Source of the DNA: Aneurinibacillus sp. REN35 | Lineage (GTDB): Bacteria; Bacillota; Bacilli; Aneurinibacillales; Aneurinibacillaceae | DNA: 64,000 nt | Direction of reading: 5' to 3' | NCBI RefSeq assembly: GCF_041379945.2 | Contig: NZ_JBFTXJ020000009.1 | Span: 1 to 64,000 of the forward strand | Shown here: positions 29,908 through 39,340 of the stretch, piece after piece | Layout of the letters: each line of letters begins with the position of its first letter | Position numbering within the stretch: the stretch's first letter is position 1 | The notes under the pieces: model-generated | The model's database searches: none | Told to the model about the DNA's origin: nothing | What the model saw: the letters and a program-made list of their open reading frames with translations, nothing else | Made by a program: the position numbers and the translations under genes

Positions 29908-30447
29908 TCATACTTGGGCTTGCTTGATTTGCTGTGTAAAGCGGGCTAATTTGCCTTTGATGCTGCCGTCATACAGACGGTCACCAATGCGTACGATAAT
30001 GCCGCCAACAATAGACGGATCTACCTTGGTTGTTACCCGCAGTTTCTTGTTAACTTTCTGGCCGAATTGTTCGGCAACCTTTTGCAATTCATCTTCCGTC
30101 AGCGGCTTCGCAGTAATTACGGTTGCTTCTGCATAGCCACGTGCTTCATTCGAAAGATCTGTGAAATGCTTTGCGATATCATTCAATTCCTCTTCACGGC
30201 CACGCTCGAAAAGCAAGTTGAGAAAATTCAGTGTCGTTTCAGAAGCTTTGCCACCGAACAACTCGCTAATCATCTCTTTCTTTTCCTGCGCTGTGACCTT
30301 CGGATGAGTTAAAAGCATGTTTAATTCATCACTCTGGTTGATAATATCGGTAATCTGAAGCAATTCCGTTTCCGTTACATCAATCGCCTGTTGTTCACTG
30401 GCTACTTCATAAAGGGCTTGGGCATAGCGCTTTGCAACAGCACTCAT
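29908..30447 (-). CDS. atpH: F1Fo ATP synthase subunit delta
   Basis: 179 residues, peripheral-stalk subunit. N-terminal helical domain beginning VAKRYAQALYEVA and C-terminal PSIVGGIIVRIGDRLYDGSI, the family signature. Overlaps atpF by four bases. Confidence 0.95.
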   Translation of the reverse strand: MSAVAKRYAQALYEVASEQQAIDVTETELLQITDIINQSDELNMLLTHPKVTAQEKKEMISELFGGKASETTLNFLNLLFERGREEELNDIAKHFTDLSNEARGYAEATVITAKPLTEDELQKVAEQFGQKVNKKLRVTTKVDPSIVGGIIVRIGDRLYDGSIKGKLARFTQQIKQAQV

Positions 30448-30929
30448 ACTTGACCGCCCACCTGTCTCATAAATTGTTCAATCGTATCCTGCTGTTCAGC
30501 TTGCGACATTTCTTTTTCAATAATCTTGGATGCAAGCAGCACAGAAAGACCCGCTACTTGGTCGCGTACAGAAGCGAGCGCTTTTTCTTTCTCGCGGTTG
30601 ATTTCGATTTTAGCTTCTTCAACCAAACGCTCTGCGCGAGCTTGGGAGGCAGTGATGATCTCTTGTCCTTCTACATCCGCTTGCTTCTTCGCACGCTCAA
30701 GAATGCCTTGTGCTTCTTCGCGTACTTTCTTTAATTCAGCGCGTTGCTGCTCGATCATTGATTGAGCTTCTGCATTCGCTTTCTCAGCAGAGGCAATTTG
30801 TGCCTCAATATGCTCCTGGCGTTTTTGCATGATCGACATCGCTGGCTTCAATGCAAACTTGGAAACAAGCGCCAACAGAATTAAAAACATTATCACTTGA
30901 AACAGCATGGTGCCGAATTGGATATCCAC
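30444..30929 (-). CDS. atpF: F1Fo ATP synthase subunit b
   Basis: 161 residues: one N-terminal membrane helix (MLFQVIMFLILLALVSKFAL) and a long charged coiled-coil (EHIEAQIASAEKANAEAQS, ADVEGQEIITASQARAERLV) that forms the stator stalk. Start is GTG, with GGAG ~12 bases upstream. Overlaps atpH, and follows atpE by ~110 bases. Confidence 0.95.
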   Translation of the reverse strand: MDIQFGTMLFQVIMFLILLALVSKFALKPAMSIMQKRQEHIEAQIASAEKANAEAQSMIEQQRAELKKVREEAQGILERAKKQADVEGQEIITASQARAERLVEEAKIEINREKEKALASVRDQVAGLSVLLASKIIEKEMSQAEQQDTIEQFMRQVGGQV

Positions 30930-31043
30930 AGTCCGTCAACTCCTTTCCTGTATCAGGAGAATTCATCTAAGTACAATAAGGAAGGCGAAGGATAATGGCC
31001 CCCGCCCAGGTAAAAATGTGCAATTACCGACGTCTTGTCTCTC

Positions 31044-31304
<261 letters not shown>

Positions 31305-31337
31305 TTATCAATAAAAAGGTTACTAGCGTGTGATTGC

Positions 31338-32129
31338 TTAGTGATCATCCACAACTTTTTGTGAGATGTACACCAAGGCTAAGGTAGTAAAGATGTAAGC
31401 TTGTATCGAACCAACGAATACTGAGTAACCCAACCAGATAATCAGCGGAAGGCTTACTGCTGCAACAGAACCTGCCAGAAGGAAGGCAATGAGCACCTCA
31501 CCCGCGAAAATGTTACCGAATAGACGAAGCGGGAGCGTCAACGGCTTGATAATAAATTCTTCCATTACATGTAGGATAAACATTAATGGATGCGGTTGGA
31601 ACCAGTGCTTCACATAACTGCCTGGATCTTTTTTGATGCCCAGGTAGTGTGCATACAGAAGCACCATCAAAGCTAGACCGAACGTTACACTCGGCGAGGC
31701 TGTTGGTGATTTAAACCAGACAACACCCAGCATTTTTTCCATTTTTCCATCATGTTCGACCTCATGACCGTGTTCATTGATCACTTCTTGGGTAATACCT
31801 AATGAAGGGATCGGATTGCTGTGTTCAATCGTTATGTTTGCCGCAACACCCAGCTGGTTTCCTATAAAGATATAGAGGAAAAGCGTAAGAGCGAGTGAAA
31901 CAAATTTGGTGCTGGTTTTGGCATCCATAAACTGACCGGCAATTCCACGAATAAAATCGATGACCCATTCAAAGAAATTTTGTTTACCTTTAGGCACACC
32001 GGTCGTCATGTTTCTTGTGCAAAGCACCACAACGATAAGTACCAGAATAGAAGTTAAAACAGTCATCAGCATAACAGGGATATCAAAGCGCATTCCTGCA
32101 AACTGAATAATCGGAGAGTAGTGTTCCAT
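31338..32129 (-). CDS. atpB: F1Fo ATP synthase subunit a
   Basis: 263 residues, five or six membrane helices, forming the half-channels beside the c-ring. The essential Arg is in KPLTLPLRLFGNIFAGEVL. Start ATG 32129 is preferred, with AAGGGGTGA eight bases upstream; a GTG four codons earlier lies inside that site. Confidence 0.95.
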   Translation of the reverse strand: MEHYSPIIQFAGMRFDIPVMLMTVLTSILVLIVVVLCTRNMTTGVPKGKQNFFEWVIDFIRGIAGQFMDAKTSTKFVSLALTLFLYIFIGNQLGVAANITIEHSNPIPSLGITQEVINEHGHEVEHDGKMEKMLGVVWFKSPTASPSVTFGLALMVLLYAHYLGIKKDPGSYVKHWFQPHPLMFILHVMEEFIIKPLTLPLRLFGNIFAGEVLIAFLLAGSVAAVSLPLIIWLGYSVFVGSIQAYIFTTLALVYISQKVVDDH

Positions 32130-32157
32130 TTTCTCATTCACCCCTTTCGTAAGCGCG

Positions 32158-32535
32158 TTATTTTTTTATCAATAAATATTGAAAGATAGCGAATAGAAGC
32201 GTCATGACTGGCACAACCATGAGTCCGATAACAACCCCGTAGAAGGAAAACATATGAGGCAGCTTAAAGGAAACGTACACAGAAAAGCCGGCAAGCAAAA
32301 ATCGCGGTAGCATTCCGATTCCCCGCAATTTCTTACCCGGGGTAATCGCCGCTTCTCCAGCCTGCAAGGTCTTGACGTACAGAATAAAGCCGTTCGCCAT
32401 ACTCACCAGCATTCCCAAGATTAACCCTTGAAAGAACACGCGCTGCGGCATAAACAGCCATAGCAGAACGACAGCCGTAAACAATAAAAATATGTACCTA
32501 GCTATGTGTTTAATCGATGAAGCAAATGGTTCCAT
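32158..32535 (-). CDS. atpI: ATP synthase accessory protein AtpI
   Basis: 125 residues with four membrane helices, starting MEPFASSIKHIARYIF. AtpI is thought to assist c-ring assembly and, with AtpZ, Mg2+ or Ca2+ supply. ATG 32535 has TTTGGAG seven bases upstream, located in the last codons of atpZ; an upstream TTG in the same frame is less favourable. Confidence 0.88.
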   Translation of the reverse strand: MEPFASSIKHIARYIFLLFTAVVLLWLFMPQRVFFQGLILGMLVSMANGFILYVKTLQAGEAAITPGKKLRGIGMLPRFLLAGFSVYVSFKLPHMFSFYGVVIGLMVVPVMTLLFAIFQYLLIKK

Positions 32536-32536
32536 A

Positions 32537-32755
32537 TTAGTCTCCAAAGAACTGTTTCACCAGGAAATAGACTCCTAGCACTCCTACTCCTAAACCGAAC
32601 AATAAACCGACTAACAAGAACCATGGTTCGGTTCCTAACCATCTGTCTACTGCTCTTCCGGCCCAAAAGCCAAAAATAACAGAGGCAGCTAATTCTACCC
32701 CTATCGTTCCCACTAATGCAAAAGCTCGTAAAGGTCCGTTCTTTTCTTGCTTCAA
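32537..32755 (-). CDS. atpZ: AtpZ (ATPase gene 1) membrane protein
   Basis: 72 residues, two membrane helices: FALVGTIGVELAASVIFGFW and FLLVGLLFGLGVGVLGVYFL, with the charged loop GRAVDRWLGTEP typical of AtpZ. First gene of the atp operon. Start assigned to TTG 32755 (MKQEKNGPLRAFALVG), because AGAGGGG lies seven bases upstream; a GTG three codons earlier directly abuts that site. Confidence 0.85.
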   Translation of the reverse strand: MKQEKNGPLRAFALVGTIGVELAASVIFGFWAGRAVDRWLGTEPWFLLVGLLFGLGVGVLGVYFLVKQFFGD

Positions 32756-32892
32756 ACACGGCACCCCTCTCGTTTTATGCTTTCACACGCTTCCAATTTC
32801 TTCATAAAAACCTGACAAAAAACGACAATTTACTCAAGAAAAGGTTAGGAACAATGCGTCATATCAACATATGATCTATATTGTCCCTAACC

Positions 32893-32921
32893 ATAGTACT
32901 TAAGCATTTATCGTTTGTCAA
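32893..32921 (-). promoter_or_regulatory. Sigma-A promoter of the atp operon
   Basis: Minus-strand -35 TTGACA (32916-32921), 17-base spacer, -10 TACTAT (32893-32898). It leaves a leader of ~130 bases before atpZ. Confidence 0.85.
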
Positions 32922-32946
32922 CAATATGAAAACAGATTGTCACTTT

Positions 32947-32955
32947 TTCGACAAA
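32947..32955 (-). promoter_or_regulatory. Spo0A-box-like sequence upstream of the atp promoter
   Basis: On the minus strand TTTGTCGAA, identical to the published 0A-box core TTTGTCRAA, 25 bases upstream of the atp -35. A nine-base match can occur by chance; no binding evidence. Confidence 0.35.
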
Positions 32956-33013
32956 ACCAAGAGATTTTGCCTAATTAATTTGTGGGAATTACCTACTTGC
33001 TCCTTGACAGCGC

Positions 33014-34207
33014 TTATTTCTCCATCTCGACGATGGTTGCTACACCCTGGCCTCCACCGATGCAAAGGGTCGCTAAACCATAGCGAGATCCGCGGCGCTT
33101 CATTTCGTGCAGCAGCGTAACAAGTACACGCGCACCACTTGCACCTACCGGATGACCAAGCGAGACAGCTCCGCCGTTTACATTCAGCTTCTCATTCGGG
33201 ATGCTAAGCTCGCGGCCTACCGCAAGCGATTGGGCGGCAAAAGCTTCATTGGCTTCTACAAGATCAATATCATCTATAGAAAGACCTGCCTTCTCAAGTG
33301 CCTTCTTCGTAGCAGGAACCGGACCGATTCCCATAATTGCAGGATCAACTCCTGCGCTTGCATTGGATCGAATTACAGCCAGCGGTGTCACACCAAGCTG
33401 CTCTGCACGCTCACGGCTCATCAGCACAAGCGCAGCGGCTCCGTCATTAATACCCGAGGCATTACCTGCCGTTACCGTTCCATCCTTCTTGAAGGCTGGC
33501 TTTAACTTGCCCAACTGCTCTGCAGTCACACCGGCACGCGGGAATTCGTCTGTAGCAAACAGAACCGGTTCACCCTTGCGCTGCGGGATTTCTACCGGAA
33601 CGATCTCACCTGCAAACTTATTCTCCTTCATAGCCGCTTCTGCCTTCTGCTGGCTCCATGCAGCAAACGTATCCTGTTCTTCGCGTGTAAGACCGTATTT
33701 CTCAGCAATATTCTCAGCAGTGATACCCATGTGACAGTCATTAAAGGCGCACATCAGACCGTCTGCGAGCATGCTGTCTACAACCTTCTGATCTCCCATA
33801 CGATAGCCGGTACGTGCTTTTGGCATGAGATACGGAGCTAAGCTCATGTTCTCCATTCCGCCTGCCACGATAATATCGGCATCGCCCAGCATAATCGCCT
33901 GCGCACCTAAATGCACAGCCTTCAAGCCTGAACCACACAGCTTATTAATCGTCGTGGACGGAACCTCATACGGAAGCTCGGCCTTAATGGCAGATTGACG
34001 CGCAGGCCCCTGGCCAAGTCCTGCCTGAAGAATATTCCCCATGATCACTTCATCTACTTGATCGCCTGAAACATTTGCCCGTTTCAGCGCTTCTTTAATA
34101 ACGATGGCTCCCAATTCTGTAGCGGGAATGTTACTTAACGCTCCCATAAAGCTTCCAATCGGGGTACGGACAGCACTTACGATTACAACATCGCGGTTAC
34201 TCATCAT
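33014..34207 (-). CDS. Acetyl-CoA C-acetyltransferase (thiolase)
   Basis: 397 residues of the biosynthetic/degradative thiolase family that condenses two acetyl-CoA to acetoacetyl-CoA or reverses it. The nucleophilic Cys is in [17 protein letters not shown], the conserved [11 protein letters not shown] block and His of [17 protein letters not shown] are present, and the second catalytic Cys is in LCIGGGQG. Single gene; neighbours do not include other beta-oxidation genes. Preceded by a near-consensus sigma-H promoter. Two ATG codons in tandem make the start uncertain by one residue. No terminator was seen before the atp promoter region. Confidence 0.93.
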   Translation of the reverse strand: MMSNRDVVIVSAVRTPIGSFMGALSNIPATELGAIVIKEALKRANVSGDQVDEVIMGNILQAGLGQGPARQSAIKAELPYEVPSTTINKLCGSGLKAVHLGAQAIMLGDADIIVAGGMENMSLAPYLMPKARTGYRMGDQKVVDSMLADGLMCAFNDCHMGITAENIAEKYGLTREEQDTFAAWSQQKAEAAMKENKFAGEIVPVEIPQRKGEPVLFATDEFPRAGVTAEQLGKLKPAFKKDGTVTAGNASGINDGAAALVLMSRERAEQLGVTPLAVIRSNASAGVDPAIMGIGPVPATKKALEKAGLSIDDIDLVEANEAFAAQSLAVGRELSIPNEKLNVNGGAVSLGHPVGASGARVLVTLLHEMKRRGSRYGLATLCIGGGQGVATIVEMEK

Positions 34208-34251
34208 TCGGTTCCCTCTCTCTCACCTTTTTTAACGCATACCCGTACTAT

Positions 34252-34279
34252 ATTCGTTTGAAAAAAAGCGAATTCCTGC
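34252..34279 (-). promoter_or_regulatory. Sigma-H-like promoter of the thiolase gene
   Basis: Minus-strand GCAGGAATT (34271-34279) fits RNAGGAWWW at every position; after 12 bases AACGAAT (34252-34258) fits RNNGAAT at every position. It lies 45 bases before the start codon. Confidence 0.6.
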
Positions 34280-34301
34280 TAAAGAGTGAATTTAACACAA
34301 A

Positions 34302-37109
34302 TTAAAAACTTTTCATCATACGCTCTAATACAACAAGGGATTCAGCGCGGCTTGTGGTACGTTTCGGGCCGAAATTCCCTTTTTCATCGCCTACCAAATA
34401 CCCGCGTGCCGAAAGGAAGTGAATGCTATCTCCTGTGTAGGATGCAAAGGACTTCTCATCATGGAACACCGGATTACTCGTAGCTGGCTTGTTGATATCA
34501 CCATACCCCTGCTTTAATGCATTATGCATGATGACTGCCATTTGCTCCCGGCTGATCGGCTCGTTTGCTTTGAACGTATCATCATCATATCCCGTTACAA
34601 TCCCCTTCTCTGCGGCAAATAGGATGGCTCCCTTCGCATACTCTGGCAGTTTATCCTTAAATGGGGATGTACCTGTTGCAGGCTTTCCTTTCGTCCAGCC
34701 AAACGCTCGGTCCATAAAGGACACGAACTGCCCGCGGGTAACCGGAAGATTCGGCCCCATTTTGGTTGGCGTAATACCGCTCACAATGCCCTTCTGATGC
34801 ATTTCCTTCAGTGTCGCCTCTGCCCAGTGTCCTTTAGTATCAGTAAATCCCTGAGCAGTGCCTGGAGTTGGAGCTGGCGGCGGGGTAACAGGTGCCGCCC
34901 CTGCTGCATATTCAAGAGAAATCTCATCGAAATACACTTCGCCGCTTTGTTCAAGTGTAGAGTCCTCTAAATCTACTACATATAAACTTTTCAATGAAAC
35001 AGGGTACGCCATGCTGGCTGGGAAACTGGCTTCGATTTCCTTCCAATCGCTCCAGTTAATTTCTTTAGCCAAATCAACATAATGCACCTTTCCATTCGCA
35101 TCCTGTAATTCAGCTCGCAACCAATGACGACTATTATCTCCATATACCCACAGCTTCATACCAAGCGGCTTGCCTGGCAGCGCAATTGCAGAGGAACCAA
35201 AACGCCCATAAGCGAATCTTGCATCTACATTTGAAGCGCCGGCAAAGTTATAAGCAAGTCGCAGCGCTTTAGCAGATGCCTTAACAGGCTCACTGCCTGT
35301 GGTCTGACGGAATGAGCCATTCGCGCTTATGGAAGCTGGAATCGTCACATAGCTAAACGACGTGAGGTTATCTGTGTTGTTCCAGAATGACCATGTTGTG
35401 CCTACGCTTACCGGAATTTTACGAACGATATTCTTATACGTAAAGACCATCTCGCCAGCTTTGTTCTCCTGCCCTGCTGTTAGGGTGAAGCCCTGCAGCG
35501 AGCCGATGCCCGGTGTGACTGATGCTTTTACCATATCCGGTGAAGCAGGAAGAACCTGCCCGCTCTTTGTTTTTACAGAAACAGCAATCGTTGCCTGTCC
35601 TCCCTGGCGAACCGCAAGCGAAGACGGCGACACGATAACATCCACGATCTCAGGATCGGCAATCGTTAGGTTCATACTCTTTTTGATCCCCTGATATTCC
35701 CCAGTAACCGTAATGGTACCGCTGCGTTTAGGCGTGAATACATTCTTATTGAACGTGCCATCTGCGGGATTAGCTGACCAAGTGATATCCGCAGGTTTTA
35801 GAGAAAACGGATTGTAATGCTTGTCATATGCTTTTACTGTTAGTGTAATCGGTTTGCCAACCATCCCTTTACTATCTGAGGTGAAAAGGAAATTCGCAAG
35901 TTCAGCCGGCGGTGCTGTGTTGAATACAGCAAGACCGGTTGGTACTGCGCGCAGTGTACTGCCAAGCTTCGGTACATTGAGTGTCGTAGTCTGCGTATCT
36001 CCCGGATAGCGAGCTACCATCGTGGTCGAGCCGCCACCATCTAGGTTAGCCGCATTGTAAGCACCCAACTGCTTCATCAGCTGTGCCAATTCATCTAAGT
36101 TCACACCACGGCTTTGGTTCGGTCCCTCTACAACGACCATGTACAGTGTTTTACCGTTTTGCGAGACACCAAATGCCGTACGCGGTTGGTTCCCGCCAAT
36201 GTAATCGGACGGAATCTTCGTAAGCGCTTTTCCTTCTTTTACAAGCAGCATGTGTCCGCCCAGTGCGCTCGTCAATTCACGTTCACCTATCGGAAAATCT
36301 GTAGTCGTCTGGAGAGTAACGCTCACAGGGTCCCCAACCTTGAAGTGACTCAGTAAATATTGCTTGCCAACACCATGCCCCCAAAGGACGTAACCGCCTT
36401 TTGGAATGGCATAGCCTGTCTTGCTGCCTATCTGCACACTTTGCACTTTATCATCGACAATCAGCATCTCAACTGCATCCGGATATTCCTTGATCGCCCC
36501 AAGGCTTGTCTTACCAAAATCAGAAGTATAGAGATTGATTTTTCCAAGATGACTCTTGTCGTTTGTCGGATTGTATTCTTCCTTATTGACCCCTTGAATA
36601 ATGGCGGTTGTTCCATCAGGCGCCTGTAATGTTCCTTTGAATCCCATGTGGGCAACAATCGCAGTCTTATCATTCAGCAGGCCAAAAGAGTACCAATTAT
36701 TGATTTTACCCATGGAGGATACTAATTTACCCTCATCAAGTACGATGCCGAACGGAGCGCCCTTTCTGTCCATACGGAAAAAGTCGGCATTTGTCGCTGC
36801 GATGGCTTTATTTTCATCGGCCATCTTTTTGACATTTTGCCTCTCTGTTAGCTTTCCGTTTGTACCGTATATCGGACCTACTTTTACATACGGATTATTC
36901 AAATCGACACGCGTAACAAATACATTGGAAGATTTCCCGCCAATTACATGCCTGTATTTAATCAGTGTCGTGCCTTCTCCAAGCGGAGATTCAGACAATT
37001 TCTGGAGGGACGCACTAGCAGCCATTCCCTGATACGGCATGTATACAAGCATCGCTATGAGTACTGCGGTAAACAAAGCGGCCACTTTGCGTAAATACTT
37101 ACTCATCAC
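34302..37109 (-). CDS. S-layer-anchored phosphodiester glycosidase (NAGPA-like) with three SLH domains
   Basis: 935 residues. A signal peptide (VAALFTAVLIAMLVYMP, cleavage after GMAASA) is followed by a phosphodiester-glycosidase (DUF2233/NAGPA) domain to ~395, including GNQPRTAFGVSQNGKTLYMV and NLDGGGSTTMV. Next come Ig-like segments (PLSLAVRQGG-type repeats, ~400-560), a beta-rich possible carbohydrate-binding region (~575-735), a Pro/Thr linker and three C-terminal SLH domains (~754-935; TRGQ, SREQ and SRAE motifs) that bind pyruvylated wall polymer. Expected on the cell surface, cleaving phosphodiester-linked sugars; the substrate is unknown. Monocistronic as far as seen. Confidence 0.85.
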   Translation of the reverse strand: MMSKYLRKVAALFTAVLIAMLVYMPYQGMAASASLQKLSESPLGEGTTLIKYRHVIGGKSSNVFVTRVDLNNPYVKVGPIYGTNGKLTERQNVKKMADENKAIAATNADFFRMDRKGAPFGIVLDEGKLVSSMGKINNWYSFGLLNDKTAIVAHMGFKGTLQAPDGTTAIIQGVNKEEYNPTNDKSHLGKINLYTSDFGKTSLGAIKEYPDAVEMLIVDDKVQSVQIGSKTGYAIPKGGYVLWGHGVGKQYLLSHFKVGDPVSVTLQTTTDFPIGERELTSALGGHMLLVKEGKALTKIPSDYIGGNQPRTAFGVSQNGKTLYMVVVEGPNQSRGVNLDELAQLMKQLGAYNAANLDGGGSTTMVARYPGDTQTTTLNVPKLGSTLRAVPTGLAVFNTAPPAELANFLFTSDSKGMVGKPITLTVKAYDKHYNPFSLKPADITWSANPADGTFNKNVFTPKRSGTITVTGEYQGIKKSMNLTIADPEIVDVIVSPSSLAVRQGGQATIAVSVKTKSGQVLPASPDMVKASVTPGIGSLQGFTLTAGQENKAGEMVFTYKNIVRKIPVSVGTTWSFWNNTDNLTSFSYVTIPASISANGSFRQTTGSEPVKASAKALRLAYNFAGASNVDARFAYGRFGSSAIALPGKPLGMKLWVYGDNSRHWLRAELQDANGKVHYVDLAKEINWSDWKEIEASFPASMAYPVSLKSLYVVDLEDSTLEQSGEVYFDEISLEYAAGAAPVTPPPAPTPGTAQGFTDTKGHWAEATLKEMHQKGIVSGITPTKMGPNLPVTRGQFVSFMDRAFGWTKGKPATGTSPFKDKLPEYAKGAILFAAEKGIVTGYDDDTFKANEPISREQMAVIMHNALKQGYGDINKPATSNPVFHDEKSFASYTGDSIHFLSARGYLVGDEKGNFGPKRTTSRAESLVVLERMMKSF

Positions 37110-37224
37110 CCTTCTCCTCTCTTAATTTATATACATAGTTTTTCCCAATTAGTTTAGACGCCCTGGAGTGGGGATTAGTTTCTAAATTTCTTGCTTTTCT
37201 TTTCACGAAAGTTCCAAATGAAGG

Positions 37225-37270
37225 AAAAAAAAGAAGAGGAGACAGCGCTCCCCGCTATCTCACTCTTCTT
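37225..37270 (-). terminator. Rho-independent terminator after the coat-like gene
   Basis: A long stem of 17-18 pairs with a few G-U pairs (arms at 37231-37247 and 37253-37270) followed on the minus strand by eight T. It begins eight bases past the stop. Confidence 0.85.
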
Positions 37271-37277
37271 GGTCCCT

Positions 37278-38006
37278 TCAACGAGCATTGACACGCACCT
37301 GCTGGTTTTGCAGTACTTTTAGCGTAAGGTCAAGCACCATTTTTTCAATAAGTTCTGTAAACACACCCTCTTCAAACGGACCATTGTGCAGCGGCTTACG
37401 GTTGGTCGCTTCATCCCATTCGGTGATGTCGCTGCGCACCAGCTCACAGAAGACGATTTCGTTAAAGAACTCCGTACTTTGCTGATGGTATTGTGATAAA
37501 TCATTAGCCATTAATTCGTCTTTTTCCGGGAATCCGGATGGAAGCGGCTTGTGTACAAGGAAGTCGAACTCTCGACGCACATTGAAGAACGGCCCAACAG
37601 GCGGTGTGAGGAATTCTTCGATCTCAATAACCGTATCGAATGGCACATCCACTGTCAGTGAGCGCAGGCGCGAGAATACTTCATCCCGATCTGACCCGTA
37701 TGGTGTTGCGTATTGAATATTCTTGCGAACAAAGCCGCTTAAGAACAATTTGCCACGCGGACCTCGGCTTGTGCGCGGCTGAACAAGACGGCACTGTGTT
37801 ACCTTTACACGTTTCTTGATTTTTTTGATTTCAAGCACCGGATCAGGAAATTTAATTCGCGCTTTCAGCGGAATTTGTACCGAAAGTTCCTGCAGAAGCA
37901 CAGGTACTTTTACGATACGATGTCCAGATGGTGTGAGATTCTGCGGCGTTACGATGGTGCCATCGCTTTCGTTAATATTAGCTGAATCGTCAAAACAGAT
38001 AGACAT
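37278..38006 (-). CDS. Spore-coat/exosporium-like protein with SPOCS (DUF3794)-type repeats, CsxC-like
   Basis: 242 residues without signal peptide or membrane segment. Two similar halves are suggested: KVPVLLQELSVQIPLKARIK and later LTVDVPFDTVIEIEEF, with the signature GFVRKNIQYATP, typical of SPOCS-domain proteins of spore surface layers (SipL, CsxC and related). Function is inferred from these motifs. ATG with AAGGAGG upstream; a minus-strand CATACTAT ~30 bases further resembles the -10 of mother-cell sigma factors but has no clear -35. Monocistronic, with its own terminator. CsxC assignment is moderate; a generic DUF3794 protein is the alternative. Confidence 0.6.
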   Translation of the reverse strand: MSICFDDSANINESDGTIVTPQNLTPSGHRIVKVPVLLQELSVQIPLKARIKFPDPVLEIKKIKKRVKVTQCRLVQPRTSRGPRGKLFLSGFVRKNIQYATPYGSDRDEVFSRLRSLTVDVPFDTVIEIEEFLTPPVGPFFNVRREFDFLVHKPLPSGFPEKDELMANDLSQYHQQSTEFFNEIVFCELVRSDITEWDEATNRKPLHNGPFEEGVFTELIEKMVLDLTLKVLQNQQVRVNAR

Positions 38007-38117
38007 GACGAATTCCCTCCTTAAAATTTCGCATACTGCATAGTATGAAGCAAAAGAAAATTCGCTTGGACAATGCGCCTAGGACAGAAGCGGATTTTCT
38101 TAGCGGTACCACGCCAA

Positions 38118-38147
38118 AAAGCGCATTCTCTAAGGAGAATGCGCTTT
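38118..38147 (-). terminator. Rho-independent terminator after wecB
   Basis: Perfect 13-bp stem AAAGCGCATTCTC / GAGAATGCGCTTT with a 4-base loop, followed on minus by TT and G. It lies ten bases past the wecB stop. Confidence 0.8.
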
Positions 38148-38156
38148 GCCCATTTT

Positions 38157-39323
38157 TTATACAAATGATTGCTGCGAGCCGCCTGGCAGGAATGGCTCCG
38201 GTCTTTTAGCACGCAGATTAAAATAATGCAGAATCGCTTCACAAATGCGGCGAGACGCTTCCCCATCACCGTATGGGTTGGCTGCTTTCGCCATTTTGTC
38301 ATAGGCTTCACGATTCGTAAGCAACTCATCGGCTAGACCAAATATCTTATCTTCGTCTGTACCCGCAAGCTTCAGCGTTCCGGCTTCGATTCCTTCCGGA
38401 CGCTCTGTCGTGTCACGCAGGACGAGGACAGGCACACCAAAGGCCGGTGCTTCTTCCTGTACACCACCGGAATCTGTGAGAATCAAGTGAGCACGGGACA
38501 TAAAATTATGGAAATCAACAGCACCAAGTGGAGCAATCAGTTGGATGCGGCTGTGTTCGCCCAGGTATTGATTCGCTGCTTCCTGTACAACCGGATTTAG
38601 ATGCACCGGGTACACTACGGCAATATCTTCATGCTTGTCTACCAATCTGCGAATCGCACGGAACATACGCGCCATCGGCTCACCAAGATTCTCACGGCGA
38701 TGGGCGGTCATAAGCACCAGCTTCTTGCCGGCAAACGCCTCAAGCACGGGATGCTTATAATCATCTCGCACGGTTGTCTTCAATGCATCAATGACGGTAT
38801 TTCCCGTAATATGAATCGCATCATCCTTCTTATCTTCCCGCTTCAGATTCTCTGCCGCCTGTGCAGTCGGAGAAAAATGAAGGTCAGAGATCACACCGGT
38901 CAACTGACGGTTCATCTCTTCAGGATACGGTGAATATTTGTTCCACGTACGCAAGCCCGCCTCGACATGGCCGACTGGAATCTGATTATAAAATGCTGCA
39001 AGACTCGCGGCAAATGTCGTTGTCGTATCCCCATGTACAAGCACCATATCAGGCTTCTCAGCCTTCATCACTTCATCTAGCCCTTCCAATACACGGGTCG
39101 TAATCTGAGTCAGCGTCTGCCGATCTTTCATGACGTTGAGGTCTGCATCTGGTGTTACCGAGAAAATCTCAAGCACTTGATCAAGCATCTGTCGGTGCTG
39201 TGCTGTAACGCAGACAAACGGCTCAAGCTCTTCATATTGACGCAGTTCATGTACGAGCGGCGCCATCTTAATCGCTTCCGGCCGTGTACCGAACACAGTC
39301 ATAATTTTTTTCCTGGTCAACAT
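38157..39323 (-). CDS. wecB: Non-hydrolysing UDP-N-acetylglucosamine 2-epimerase
   Basis: 388 residues of the WecB/MnaA family that interconverts UDP-GlcNAc and UDP-ManNAc for teichoic-acid or polysaccharide linkage. N-terminal VFGTRPEAIKMAPLVHEL, VHGDTTTTFAASLAAFY, VGHVEAGLRTWNKYSPYPEE and LTDSGGVQEEAPAFGVPVLVLR are all family motifs, including residues of the allosteric UDP-GlcNAc site. Lies 17 bases after upp, so they form an operon; in B. subtilis mnaA is elsewhere. Confidence 0.95.
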   Translation of the reverse strand: MLTRKKIMTVFGTRPEAIKMAPLVHELRQYEELEPFVCVTAQHRQMLDQVLEIFSVTPDADLNVMKDRQTLTQITTRVLEGLDEVMKAEKPDMVLVHGDTTTTFAASLAAFYNQIPVGHVEAGLRTWNKYSPYPEEMNRQLTGVISDLHFSPTAQAAENLKREDKKDDAIHITGNTVIDALKTTVRDDYKHPVLEAFAGKKLVLMTAHRRENLGEPMARMFRAIRRLVDKHEDIAVVYPVHLNPVVQEAANQYLGEHSRIQLIAPLGAVDFHNFMSRAHLILTDSGGVQEEAPAFGVPVLVLRDTTERPEGIEAGTLKLAGTDEDKIFGLADELLTNREAYDKMAKAANPYGDGEASRRICEAILHYFNLRAKRPEPFLPGGSQQSFV

Positions 39324-39340
39324 TACACCCCATTTACACG

